Source: Piscinibacter gummiphilus (GTDB lineage: Bacteria > Pseudomonadota > Gammaproteobacteria > Burkholderiales > Burkholderiaceae_C). From it: a stretch of 64,000 nt of DNA. The notes beneath the pieces are model-generated. The model did not search any database, had not been told where the DNA came from, and saw nothing but the letters and a program-made list of their open reading frames with translations. The position numbers and the translations under genes are program-made. The stretch is from assembly GCF_002116905.1 (NCBI RefSeq), contig NZ_CP015118.1, positions 1,054,001 to 1,118,000 on the forward strand, written 5' to 3'. The first letter of the stretch is position 1, and every line of letters begins with the position of its first letter. Below, in pieces: positions 1-7,886 of the stretch.

Positions 1-1
1 G

Positions 2-586
2 TTCGACGACGTGTGGCGGTTCCAGCGCCGCCTGCGCAAGGTCGAGTACCTCGCCAACACCCGCGCGAGCTGGCTGCGCCGCAAGTGGGCCACCTGGCGG
101 TACATGTCGCTGTCCCGCACGCTCGGCTTCTCGATCCCCATCAACACGTTCGGCCCGGGCCTGTCCATTGCCCACCGCGGCACCATCGTCGTCAACAGCA
201 AGGCGCGCATCGGCGCCAACTGCCGTCTGCACGTGTGCGTGAACATCGGCGAAAGCGTCGAGCCCGGCAGCACGCCGGTGGTGGGCGACAACTGCTACAT
301 CGCGCCCGGGGTGAAGATCTTCGGCCGCATCGTGATCGGCCACAACACCGCGCTCGGCGCGAACGCCGTCGTCAACAAGAGCTTTCCGGACGGCAACGTC
401 ACGCTGGCCGGCGCGCCGGCCCGGGTGGTCAACCGCCGCGGTGCCACCGGCATGCACACCCACGGCTACCCGCTGCCGTTCAGCACGCTGGCCCATCCCT
501 CGGCCACGGCCAAGCCCAAGGCGCCCGCGCGGCCCGCGTCCGGCGAACGCGTGCTGCAGAGCGAAGGCTCGTCGCAGGCGGGTTGA
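2..586 (+). CDS. Serine O-acetyltransferase-like hexapeptide-repeat protein (5' partial)
   Basis: The reading frame is open to the left edge, so the start lies outside the window; 194 residues are visible. Repeated I-G-x-x-x hexapeptides, such as ARIGANCRLHVCVNIGE and PVVGDNCYIAPGVKIFG, mark a left-handed beta-helix acyltransferase. The segment PGLSIAHRGTIVVN matches the CysE-type block carrying the catalytic histidine, and the helix closes with the usual AGAPARVV. The last 40 or so residues are Pro/Ala/Lys-rich and outside the fold. The lack of the large CysE N-terminal domain in the visible part suggests a short serine acetyltransferase of the kind found in polysaccharide clusters. The acceptor cannot be told from sequence. 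Confidence 0.8.
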   Translation, partial: FDDVWRFQRRLRKVEYLANTRASWLRRKWATWRYMSLSRTLGFSIPINTFGPGLSIAHRGTIVVNSKARIGANCRLHVCVNIGESVEPGSTPVVGDNCYIAPGVKIFGRIVIGHNTALGANAVVNKSFPDGNVTLAGAPARVVNRRGATGMHTHGYPLPFSTLAHPSATAKPKAPARPASGERVLQSEGSSQAG

Positions 587-594
587 ACGGCGGT

Positions 595-1500
595 TCAGTC
601 GAGCGACAGGGGCCCTTGCACCTGCCCGGCTTCCGCCTGGATCCGCGCGGCGAACGCTGCGGGGCTTCCGCCCAGCACCGTGCTGCCGGCGCTTTCGAAG
701 TGCCGGCGCAGGTCGGGTGACATCAGGGCCTCGCCGAATGCGGCGTTGAGCCGCGCCACCACGTCGCGCGGCGTGCCCGCGGGTGCGAAGACACCGAACA
801 CCGAGGCCAGGTTCGCGTCCGGGAACCCCGCTTCGGCGAAGGTCGGCACGCCGGGCAGCATCGCCAGGCGCCTCGGACTGCCCACGGCCAGCGGCCGCAG
901 CCGGCCGGTCGCCACGTGGGCGCGCTGCAGCGGGCCCGCGTTGGTCAGCAGCAGTTCGAACTGGCCGGCCAGCGCATCGTTGACCTGATGGCCGCCGCCC
1001 GCGTACGGCACGTGCGTGAGCGTGATGCCGGCCGAGGCCTGCACGCGGGCCAGCACCCGGTGTCCCGTGGTGCCCACGCCCGACGTGGCCCAGCGCAGGT
1101 GCCCGGGCGCCGCCCGCGCCTGCGCGACGACGTCGGCGAGCGAGCGTCCCGTGAAGGCCGGAGTCGCCACGAGCAGTGCGGGGGTCTCCAGCACCGCGAT
1201 GACCGGTGAGACCTCGCGTGGCTGCAGGAACAGCGGCGTGATGGCCGAGTAGCAGAGCGTGTGGCCGTCGGGCCGCGCGCGGGCGAGGGTGTCCAGCGCG
1301 ACGAGGCCGGCAGCGCCGGGGCGGTGCTCGACGAGGACGGGGGCGCCGAACCTCGGCTCGAGCGCCTGCGCCAGGCGTCGGGCCGCGTCGTCGCTCAGCC
1401 CGCCCGGCGGGTAGGCCACGATCAGGCGCAGGCCCGGCGCGGTGGCCCGGGCCGTCGATCCGATCGAGGCCGCGGCCAGCAGCCAGGTGCGGCGGTCCAT
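595..1500 (-). CDS. Bug-family (TctC-like) periplasmic substrate-binding protein
   Basis: A 301-residue protein with a short secretory signal (MDRRTWLLAAASIGSTARA) and then the Bug fold: LIVAYPPGGLSDDAARRLA near residue 30, HRPGAAGLVALD, VPYAGGGHQVNDALAGQ and the C-terminal PAGTPRDVVARLN. Bug proteins bind carboxylates in the periplasm, some feeding a TctAB permease and many acting as orphans. No tctA or tctB is nearby. The LysR gene immediately upstream, 1 nt away and co-oriented, suggests the two are co-transcribed and the regulator may sense the same ligand. The ligand is unknown. Confidence 0.88.
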   Translation of the reverse strand: MDRRTWLLAAASIGSTARATAPGLRLIVAYPPGGLSDDAARRLAQALEPRFGAPVLVEHRPGAAGLVALDTLARARPDGHTLCYSAITPLFLQPREVSPVIAVLETPALLVATPAFTGRSLADVVAQARAAPGHLRWATSGVGTTGHRVLARVQASAGITLTHVPYAGGGHQVNDALAGQFELLLTNAGPLQRAHVATGRLRPLAVGSPRRLAMLPGVPTFAEAGFPDANLASVFGVFAPAGTPRDVVARLNAAFGEALMSPDLRRHFESAGSTVLGGSPAAFAARIQAEAGQVQGPLSLD

Positions 1501-1501
1501 C

Positions 1502-2461
1502 TCAGCGCCGCGCGGTGGCGTGGCGGCGCGCCGCCTGGCGGGCGAGGTCCGTGAACATCGTGACCGCGCGGCCCGTGTCCTCGGCGCGATGCACGAGGGT
1601 CAGCGGTGCGTCGAGCCGGGCGCCCTCGGCGAGCCGCCGGTAGGCCACCGCGTGCGGATGGATGCCTTCCATCGACGCGGGCACCACGCTCACGCCGACG
1701 CCAGCGGCGACGAGGCTCAGTCCCGTCATCATGCGTTCGACCTCCGCGGCCACGTGGGGCCGGATGCCGTGTTCCTCGCACAGCGCGAGCAGGTTCGCGT
1801 ACAGGCCCGGTGCGCCCGGCCGTCGCACGAGGATGAACGGTTCGGCCGCGAGCTGGCGCAGCGCCACCGGGCGCGGTCGGGCCGAACGCCCGAGCGCGAG
1901 CGGGTGGTCGGAGGGCAGGGCGACCCGCACCGGTTCGTGCAGCAGCGGCGTGAAGACGAGGCCCGGCGGCCGCGCCACCGGCACGCGCAGGATGCCGCAG
2001 TGCAGCCGGCCGGCCACGATCGCCTCGGTCAAGTCGGCGGCGTTGAGTTCGCTGATCTCGAGGTCGATGCCCGCGTGCCGCGCACGGAACGCGCGCAGCA
2101 GCTGCGGCGTGAACGCGTGGGCCGCGGCCGAGCTCGTGAACGCGACGCTCAGCCGGCCGTACTGGCCTTGCGCCACGCGGGCCATCAATCGTTCCACGGC
2201 GTCGACGTCGCCCACGATGCGCCGCGCCTCGTCGAGCAGCAGCGCGCCCGCGTCGGTGAGCCGCGTGCCCTTCGCGTGGCGGGTGAAGAGGCGCACGTCC
2301 AGCTGGGCCTCCAGCGCGCGGATCTGCTGGCTGAGCGGCGGCTGCTTCATGCCGAGGCGCTCGGCGGCCGTGGTGATCTGCCCCGTCTCGGCCACCGCGA
2401 GGAAGTAGCGCAGCTGGCGGACCTCGAGCGGGTGGCGGGGCGTGTCGGCGGAGGCGGACAT
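1502..2461 (-). CDS. LysR-family transcriptional regulator
   Basis: A 319-residue protein. The N-terminal winged helix-turn-helix (residues about 12-70) reads VRQLRYFLAVAETGQITTAA, then MKQPPLSQQIRALE, the classic LysR recognition helix. A LysR substrate-binding domain follows, with SVAFTSSAA and a hydrophobic alternation typical of the periplasmic-binding-protein-like effector fold. The gene lies just upstream of the Bug gene and is divergent from the hydrolase at 2695. An inverted repeat in the divergent gap (2595-2617) is a candidate binding site. The effector is unknown. Confidence 0.93.
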   Translation of the reverse strand: MSASADTPRHPLEVRQLRYFLAVAETGQITTAAERLGMKQPPLSQQIRALEAQLDVRLFTRHAKGTRLTDAGALLLDEARRIVGDVDAVERLMARVAQGQYGRLSVAFTSSAAAHAFTPQLLRAFRARHAGIDLEISELNAADLTEAIVAGRLHCGILRVPVARPPGLVFTPLLHEPVRVALPSDHPLALGRSARPRPVALRQLAAEPFILVRRPGAPGLYANLLALCEEHGIRPHVAAEVERMMTGLSLVAAGVGVSVVPASMEGIHPHAVAYRRLAEGARLDAPLTLVHRAEDTGRAVTMFTDLARQAARRHATARR

Positions 2462-2594
2462 GGCGGGCGGGAAGGGGCGGAAGGCCGATTGAGCCGCGGT
2501 GGCGGGCCCGCCGCATTCGCGGAATTGCGTAGCGTGCGCGCTTTCCCTGATGTCCTGGCGCCTCCGTCCCGGCGGGGTGCGGCCGGGCAGGGCG

Positions 2595-2617
2595 TGCCAT
2601 ATGCCATGCGTATGGCA
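2595..2617. promoter_or_regulatory. Inverted repeat TGCCATA-N9-TATGGCA, candidate LysR operator
   Basis: Perfect 7-bp arms (2595-2601 and 2611-2617) lie in the 233-bp gap between the LysR gene and the lipoprotein hydrolase. Size and placement fit a LysR-type site, which usually has T-N11-A dyad symmetry, but binding is inferred. The rest of the gap, 2462-2694, holds no gene and no other clear motif. Confidence 0.45.
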
Positions 2618-2694
2618 AGGCGGTCCGCGCGTCTTTGACCGTGATGGCGCCGCGCTCGACGATGCGTCTCCCTCAACGAACCGGAGCCATCGCC

Positions 2695-4080
2695 ATGCGC
2701 CACGTCCCGCGTCCCCTTGAATGTGTTTTCACCGCGGCCTTCGTGCTGCTCTCGACCGGGTGTGGAGGTGACGATGACGACGTCGTCGTCGCGCCGCCCG
2801 TGGCGACGGAGGCGGCGCCCACGGCCGCCACGTGCCCCACCGAGGTGGCGGCCGTCGCGCGCTGCCTGTCCGGCAAGGACTCGGCCGGCGCGTACTACTT
2901 CATCGCGATGCCGACCACGTGGAACAACACCCTCGTGCTGCACGCGCACGGTGGCCCCGAACTCGGTGGCGCGCCCACGTCGGCCGACCGCTCGGCCGAG
3001 GACCTCGTGCGCTGGGCCGTGATGGTCAAGGCCGGATACGCCTGGGCGGGGTCGACCTTCCGCCAGGGCGGCGTCGAGGTGCGCGCCGCGGCCGCCGACA
3101 CGGAACGCCTGCGCGGCATCTTCCGCTCGCACGTGGCACAGCCGCGCCGCACGATCCTGCACGGCCAGTCGTGGGGGGCGAACGTGGCGGCGAAGGCCGC
3201 CGAGACCTACACCGCGGCCACCTCCGGCGGCGTGGCGCCGTACGACGCCGTGCTGCTCACGAGCGGCGTGCTCGGTGGCGGCACCCGGTCCTACGACTTC
3301 CGCCTCGACCTGCGGGTGCTGTACCAGCACCTCTGCAACAACCACCCGCGCCCGTCGGAGCCGCAGTACCCGCTGGCCATCGGCCTGCCGAAGGATTCGA
3401 CGATGACCTCGGCGGACCTGGCGGCCCGCACCGCCGAATGCCTCGCGCTCGACAAGCCGCAGGCGCAGCGCACGGCCGAGCAGCAGGCGAAGGTGCAGAC
3501 GATCGTGAACGTGATCAAGATCCCCGCGAGCTCGATCCAGTCGCACCTGAACTGGGGCACCTTCCACTTCAAGGACATCACCCACCTGCGCACCGGCGGC
3601 GCGAGCCCGTTCGGCAACGTGGGGGCGGCGTACGCGGGCTCTGCGGACGATGCCGCGCTGAACGCCGCCGTGCAACGCTTCACCGCCGACCCGGCGGCCT
3701 ACCGCAAGTTCGCCGAGGACACGGACCTCACGGGGAAGATCCCCGTGCCCGTGCTGACGCTCAAGGCCGTCAACGACCCGACCGCATTCGTCGAACTCGA
3801 CGCGCACTTCAAGACCACGATGGCCGCGGGTGGCAGCGCCGATCGCCTGGTGCAGACTTTCGCCGACTTCGCGACCCACAGCTACCTGAGCGACCCGACC
3901 TACGTCGCGCTGATGGACCGCCTGATGGTGTGGGTGGACCAGGGCGTGAAGCCGACGCCGGACAGCGTGGCGGCGAAGTGCCCCGAGTTCGAGGCCACGT
4001 TCGGGACGGGATGCAAGTTCCTGCCGGCGTACCAGGCGCCGGCCCTGGCCACGCGTGTGCCGGAACGCACGCGCCCCTGA
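2695..4080 (+). CDS. Alpha/beta-hydrolase lipoprotein
   Basis: A 461-residue protein if translation starts at ATG 2695. That start gives a lipoprotein signal ending LLSTGC with lipidated Cys23; upstream in-frame starts at 2635 and 2644 would bury it. LHAHGGPELG (residues 82-91) fits the oxyanion-hole HG motif and HGQSWG carries the nucleophile Ser159, so this is an alpha/beta-hydrolase. The poly-Asp run after Cys23 is a typical lipoprotein linker. Substrate is unknown; an esterase or peptidase acting at the envelope is likely. It ends 3 bp from the convergent IclR gene, leaving no room for a terminator. Confidence 0.8.
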   Translation: MRHVPRPLECVFTAAFVLLSTGCGGDDDDVVVAPPVATEAAPTAATCPTEVAAVARCLSGKDSAGAYYFIAMPTTWNNTLVLHAHGGPELGGAPTSADRSAEDLVRWAVMVKAGYAWAGSTFRQGGVEVRAAAADTERLRGIFRSHVAQPRRTILHGQSWGANVAAKAAETYTAATSGGVAPYDAVLLTSGVLGGGTRSYDFRLDLRVLYQHLCNNHPRPSEPQYPLAIGLPKDSTMTSADLAARTAECLALDKPQAQRTAEQQAKVQTIVNVIKIPASSIQSHLNWGTFHFKDITHLRTGGASPFGNVGAAYAGSADDAALNAAVQRFTADPAAYRKFAEDTDLTGKIPVPVLTLKAVNDPTAFVELDAHFKTTMAAGGSADRLVQTFADFATHSYLSDPTYVALMDRLMVWVDQGVKPTPDSVAAKCPEFEATFGTGCKFLPAYQAPALATRVPERTRP

Positions 4081-4083
4081 GGG

Positions 4084-4884
4084 TCAGCGCAGCAGCGAGG
4101 CTTCGAGGCGGGAGACCGTCTCGATCAGGCGCGGCCTCACCTCGTTCAGCAGGAATTCCTTCGACAGGTTGAACGAGGGCCCGCCGCAGTTGATGGCCAT
4201 CGGCGGGAGACCATTGCCCGGCTGGAACGCGCGGGCGATGCCGTTGACATCCTTCTGCCAGTCGCCGAAGGAGCACGTGACGCCGAGGGTGCGGTAGTCC
4301 TCCACCGCCCGTTCGATGCCGTCGCGGATGTCGGGCCAGGCGACCTCGTCGAGTTCCTGCACGCGTTCCATGAAGTCGAGCCGCTCACGGTCGGGGATGG
4401 CGGCGAGGTAGGCGCGGCCGATGGCCGACGAGGCCACCGGGATGCGCGAGCCCACGTCGAGGCTCAGCGTGAGCGCGGCCGAGCTGCGGCAGTTCTCGAC
4501 GTAGATCATCGAGAGGCGGTCGCGGGTGCCGAGCGAGACCATCGAGCGCGACAGGTCGGCGAGTTCCTGCATCAGCGGGCGGGCGATCTGGCGCACGTCG
4601 AGGCGCGCCAGCATGGCGCTGCCGAGCGACAGCGTGGCGGTGCCCAGGCGGTACTTGCCGCTTTCCTCCACCTGGATCAGGTAGTCGAGCTTCGTGAGCG
4701 TGGAGGTCAGGCGCGAGACCGTCGACTTCGGCAGCTTGCAGCGCTGGGCGATCTCCTGGTTGCCGAGCGCCTTGTCGCCGGAGCGGAAGCACGCGAGCAC
4801 CTCGAGGCCGCGCGCGAGGGCGGTGACGAAGTGGCGGTCTTCCTTGGGATTGGGCTTGGTGGCGGTCTTGGCTGGGGCGTTCAT
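4084..4884 (-). CDS. IclR-family transcriptional regulator
   Basis: A 266-residue protein from ATG 4884 (MNAPAKTATK); an in-frame ATG at 4929 would add 15 unlikely residues. The N-terminal winged helix has ALARGLEVLACF, then LPKSTVSRLTSTL as recognition helix, followed by the IclR effector domain (YRLGTATLSLGSAML, then RSSAALTLSLDVGSRIPV and AINCGGPSFNLS). IclR proteins commonly control catabolic operons for aromatic or acyl-CoA substrates. This one is divergent from the dehydrogenase operon starting at 5138, its most likely target, with palindromes in between. Confidence 0.93.
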   Translation of the reverse strand: MNAPAKTATKPNPKEDRHFVTALARGLEVLACFRSGDKALGNQEIAQRCKLPKSTVSRLTSTLTKLDYLIQVEESGKYRLGTATLSLGSAMLARLDVRQIARPLMQELADLSRSMVSLGTRDRLSMIYVENCRSSAALTLSLDVGSRIPVASSAIGRAYLAAIPDRERLDFMERVQELDEVAWPDIRDGIERAVEDYRTLGVTCSFGDWQKDVNGIARAFQPGNGLPPMAINCGGPSFNLSKEFLLNEVRPRLIETVSRLEASLLR

Positions 4885-4931
4885 CGGATCGGGGTTTCGC
4901 GGAAGCGGCGTCTGAAAAGTGGAACACAAAT

Positions 4932-4944
4932 CCGCAAATTGCGG
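4932..4944. promoter_or_regulatory. Palindrome CCGCAA-A-TTGCGG, candidate IclR operator
   Basis: A perfect 6+1+6 inverted repeat lies 48 bp upstream of the IclR start and about 190 bp upstream of the dehydrogenase start. IclR proteins usually bind short pseudo-palindromes of this size in the divergent gap. A second, weaker dyad (CTGCA-A-TGCAG, 5090-5100) lies nearer the operon. Confidence 0.45.
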
Positions 4945-5029
4945 GGTGATGGCAATCCCGAGTGGGGTTCGTACCGGGCGTCGGCATACTCGATCCCACC
5001 CGGACAGGGTGGTGCGTACCCGCCAAAAG

Positions 5030-5058
5030 TTGACAGGGAACCCACCAGCATCAACAAT
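5030..5058 (+). promoter_or_regulatory. Candidate sigma70 promoter of the acyl-CoA oxidation operon
   Basis: TTGACA (5030-5035) is a perfect -35. A 17-bp spacer leads to AACAAT (5053-5058), 4 of 6 matches to the -10 consensus. Two dyads lie just downstream, GCAGAA-N5-TTCTGC at 5077-5093 and CTGCA-A-TGCAG at 5090-5100, where a bound regulator could block RNA polymerase. Confidence 0.5.
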
Positions 5059-5137
5059 CTCAATCCGTTTTTATAAGCAGAATATTGTTCTGCAATGCAG
5101 TCCAAAAGTCCAGGACTTCATTCGCATGGAGAGAGAC

Positions 5138-6646
5138 ATGGGTGAACAATCGATGAACGTCCTCGGTCTGGTGGGGGCGGGTGTGATGGGCATGGGCATC
5201 GCGCAGATCGCCGCGCAGGCGGGCCTGACGGTGCGTGTGTTCGACGTGCGCGAGGGTGGTGCCGCGACCGGTTGCAAGAAGCTTGCCGAAACGCTGGCCA
5301 AGCTCCAGGAGAAGGGCAAGCTGACCGCCGAGCAGGTGGCCGCGGCCACCGCGCGGGTGAGCCCGGTCGCCTCGCTTGCCGAGCTGGCCGGCTGCGACGT
5401 GGTGGTGGAAGCCATCGTCGAGGACCTGAAGGCCAAGCAGTCGCTGTTCGCCGAACTGGAGGGCATTGTCGGCGACGGCTGTGTGCTCGCGAGCAACACG
5501 TCGTCGCTGTCCGTCACCGCCATCGCCGCCGGCCTCAAGCGGCCGCAGCGCGTGGCCGGCTTCCACTTCTTCAACCCGGTGCCGGTGATGAAGGTGGTGG
5601 AGGTGGTCGACGGCCTGCTGACCGACCGCGGCGTCACCGACCGCCTGCTCGAGCTGGGCCGGCGCCTGGGCCACACCGCGGTGCGCGCGAAGGACACCCC
5701 CGGCTTCATCGTGAACCACGCCGGCCGCGGCTTCAGCACCGAGGCGCTGCGCATCGTGCAGGAAGGCGTCTGCGACATCCCCGACGCCGACCGCGTGCTG
5801 CGCGAGGTGGCCGGGTTCATCATCGGCCCGTTCGAACTGATGGACATCACCGCGCTCGACGTGTCGCACCCGGTGATGGAATCCATCTACCACCAGTACT
5901 ACGAGGAGCCGCGCTACCGGCCGAACCCGCTGACGCGCCAGATGCTGTCGGCGGGCATCGTGGGCCGCAAGGTGGGCCGCGGCTTCTACCAGTACGACAA
6001 CGGCCAGCGCGTGCCCGTGCCCGAGGCGGCGGCGCCCACGGCCAAGCCGTCGTCGGTGTGGCTCGCCCCGGGCATGCCCACGGTGATCGCCGACCTCGTG
6101 GCCATCGCCGGCGTGCAGATCGACTCGGGCGCCACGCCGCGGTCCGACAGCCTGTGCATCGTGGCGCCTGTCGGCGACGACGCCACCACCGTCGCGCTGC
6201 AGCTGGGCCTCGACCCGGCGCGCACGGTGGGGGTGGAAACGCTGTTCGACACCAGCCGCCGCCGCGTCGTGATGACCACGCCGGCCACCACCCCCGCGTG
6301 GCGCGACGCCGCCCACGCGCTGTTCGCCGCCGACGGCAAGCCGGTCACGGTGATCCGCGATAGCGCGGGCCTCGTGGCCCAGCGTGTGGTGGCCACCATC
6401 GTGAACATCGCCGCCGACATCGCGCAGCAACGCATCGCCACGCCGGCCGACATCGACCGCGCCGTGTCCCTCGGCCTGAACTACCCGTTCCCGCCGCTGG
6501 CCTGGGGCGACCGCCTCGGCGCGCGCACCGTGCTCACCATCCTCGAGCGCATGTTCGCCTTCTACGGCGACGCCCGTTACCGCCCGAGCCCGTGGCTCAA
6601 GCGCCGCGCCCAACTCGGCCTGTCGCTGCTGACCGAAGAATCCTGA
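5138..6646 (+). CDS. 3-hydroxyacyl-CoA dehydrogenase
   Basis: A 502-residue cytoplasmic enzyme oxidising 3-hydroxyacyl-CoA to 3-oxoacyl-CoA with NAD. The N-terminal Rossmann fold has GAGVMG at residues 13-18. Family signatures are SNTSSLSVTAIA and GFHFFNPVPVMKVVEVV, which includes the catalytic His. Two C-terminal 3HCDH-type regions make it the long, about 500-residue form, like PaaH/PaaC, rather than the 290-residue short form. The start at 5138 follows GGAGAG. The two paired acyl-CoA dehydrogenases follow 19 bp downstream, so it likely serves the same beta-oxidation-type route; aromatic, dicarboxylic or alicyclic substrates are all possible. Confidence 0.9.
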   Translation: MGEQSMNVLGLVGAGVMGMGIAQIAAQAGLTVRVFDVREGGAATGCKKLAETLAKLQEKGKLTAEQVAAATARVSPVASLAELAGCDVVVEAIVEDLKAKQSLFAELEGIVGDGCVLASNTSSLSVTAIAAGLKRPQRVAGFHFFNPVPVMKVVEVVDGLLTDRGVTDRLLELGRRLGHTAVRAKDTPGFIVNHAGRGFSTEALRIVQEGVCDIPDADRVLREVAGFIIGPFELMDITALDVSHPVMESIYHQYYEEPRYRPNPLTRQMLSAGIVGRKVGRGFYQYDNGQRVPVPEAAAPTAKPSSVWLAPGMPTVIADLVAIAGVQIDSGATPRSDSLCIVAPVGDDATTVALQLGLDPARTVGVETLFDTSRRRVVMTTPATTPAWRDAAHALFAADGKPVTVIRDSAGLVAQRVVATIVNIAADIAQQRIATPADIDRAVSLGLNYPFPPLAWGDRLGARTVLTILERMFAFYGDARYRPSPWLKRRAQLGLSLLTEES

Positions 6647-6665
6647 CCTGCTGGGAACCCCATCC

Positions 6666-7874
6666 ATGGACCTCACATTCACCCCTGAAGAACAAGCCTT
6701 CCGCGAGGAAGTCCGTTCGTTCGTGCGCACCAAGCTGCCGGAGAGCATCCGCCACAAGGTGATGAACAGCCTGCGCCTCACGCGCGACGACCACGTGCTG
6801 TGGCAGCGCACGCTGCACGAGCGCGGCTGGGGCGGCCCCGGCTGGACGAAGGAGTTCGGCGGCCCGGGCTGGAACGCCGTCGAGCAGTACATCTTCGAGG
6901 AAGAGTGCGCCGCCGGCGGCGCGCCGCGCCTGATCCCGTTCGGCATCAAGATGGTGGCCCCGGTCATCATGGCCTTCGGCTCGCCCGAGCAGCAGCAGCG
7001 TTTCCTGCCGAAGCTCAGCAGCGCCGAGGAATGGTGGTGCCAGGGCTACTCGGAGCCGGGTTCGGGCTCCGACCTGGCCTCGCTCAAGATGCGCGCGGTG
7101 CGAGGCGTCGACGCGAAGGGCGACCACTTCGTCGTGAACGGCCAGAAAACCTGGACCACGCTCGGCCAGTACGCCGACTGGATCTTCTGCCTCGTGCGCA
7201 CCGACCCGCAGGCCAAGGCCCAGCGGGGCATCAGCTTCCTGCTGATCGACATGAAGTCGCCCGGCATCACGGTGCGTCCCATCATCACGCTCGACGGCGC
7301 CCATGAAGTCAACGAGGTGTGGTTCGAGGACGTGCGCGTGCCGGCCGAGAACCTCGTGGGTGAAGAGAACAAGGGCTGGACGTACGCCAAGTTCCTGCTG
7401 GGCCACGAACGCAGCAACATCGCCGGCATCGGCATCGCCAAGCGCGAGCTGGCACGCCTGAAGCGCGTGGCCGCCACCGAGCAGAAGCGCGGCCGCCCGC
7501 TGCTCGAAGATCCGCTGTTCTCCGCGAAGGTGGCCCAGGTCGAGGTGGACCTCACGGCGCTCGAGATGACGAATCTGCGGGTGCTCTCGGCCGAGAAGGA
7601 CAAGCGCGCGCCGGGCCCGGCCGCGTCCATCCTGAAGATCAAGGGCACCGAGATCCAGCAGGCCATCACCGAGCTGCTGCTGCAGGCCGTGGGGCCGTAC
7701 GCGCTGCCGTACATCCCCGAGGCGCTCGCGGCCGGCTATTCGGCCGAGGCGGTGGGGCCGCAGTATGCGGCGTCGCTCGCGGCGCACTACTGCAACATGC
7801 GCAAGCTCTCGATCTACGGCGGGTCCAACGAGATCCAGAAGAACATCATTTCCCAGCAGCTGCTGGGCCTGTAA
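6666..7874 (+). CDS. Acyl-CoA dehydrogenase, large-subunit (PimC) type
   Basis: A 402-residue flavoenzyme of the acyl-CoA dehydrogenase superfamily. It begins MDLTFTPEEQAFREEVRSF, has the FAD/substrate motif GYSEPGSGSDLASL near residue 125, GQKTWTTLGQYADW, and the C-terminal IYGGSNEIQKNII. The N-terminus and length match the PimC-like group, which pairs with a smaller PimD-like partner encoded next. Such pairs act as heteromeric alpha/beta-dehydrogenases on pimeloyl-CoA, steroid-derived or other dicarboxylyl-CoA substrates in characterised systems. The partner gene starts 12 bp downstream, supporting an obligate complex. Exact substrate unknown. Confidence 0.88.
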   Translation: MDLTFTPEEQAFREEVRSFVRTKLPESIRHKVMNSLRLTRDDHVLWQRTLHERGWGGPGWTKEFGGPGWNAVEQYIFEEECAAGGAPRLIPFGIKMVAPVIMAFGSPEQQQRFLPKLSSAEEWWCQGYSEPGSGSDLASLKMRAVRGVDAKGDHFVVNGQKTWTTLGQYADWIFCLVRTDPQAKAQRGISFLLIDMKSPGITVRPIITLDGAHEVNEVWFEDVRVPAENLVGEENKGWTYAKFLLGHERSNIAGIGIAKRELARLKRVAATEQKRGRPLLEDPLFSAKVAQVEVDLTALEMTNLRVLSAEKDKRAPGPAASILKIKGTEIQQAITELLLQAVGPYALPYIPEALAAGYSAEAVGPQYAASLAAHYCNMRKLSIYGGSNEIQKNIISQQLLGL

Positions 7875-7886
7875 GGAACGCACGCC

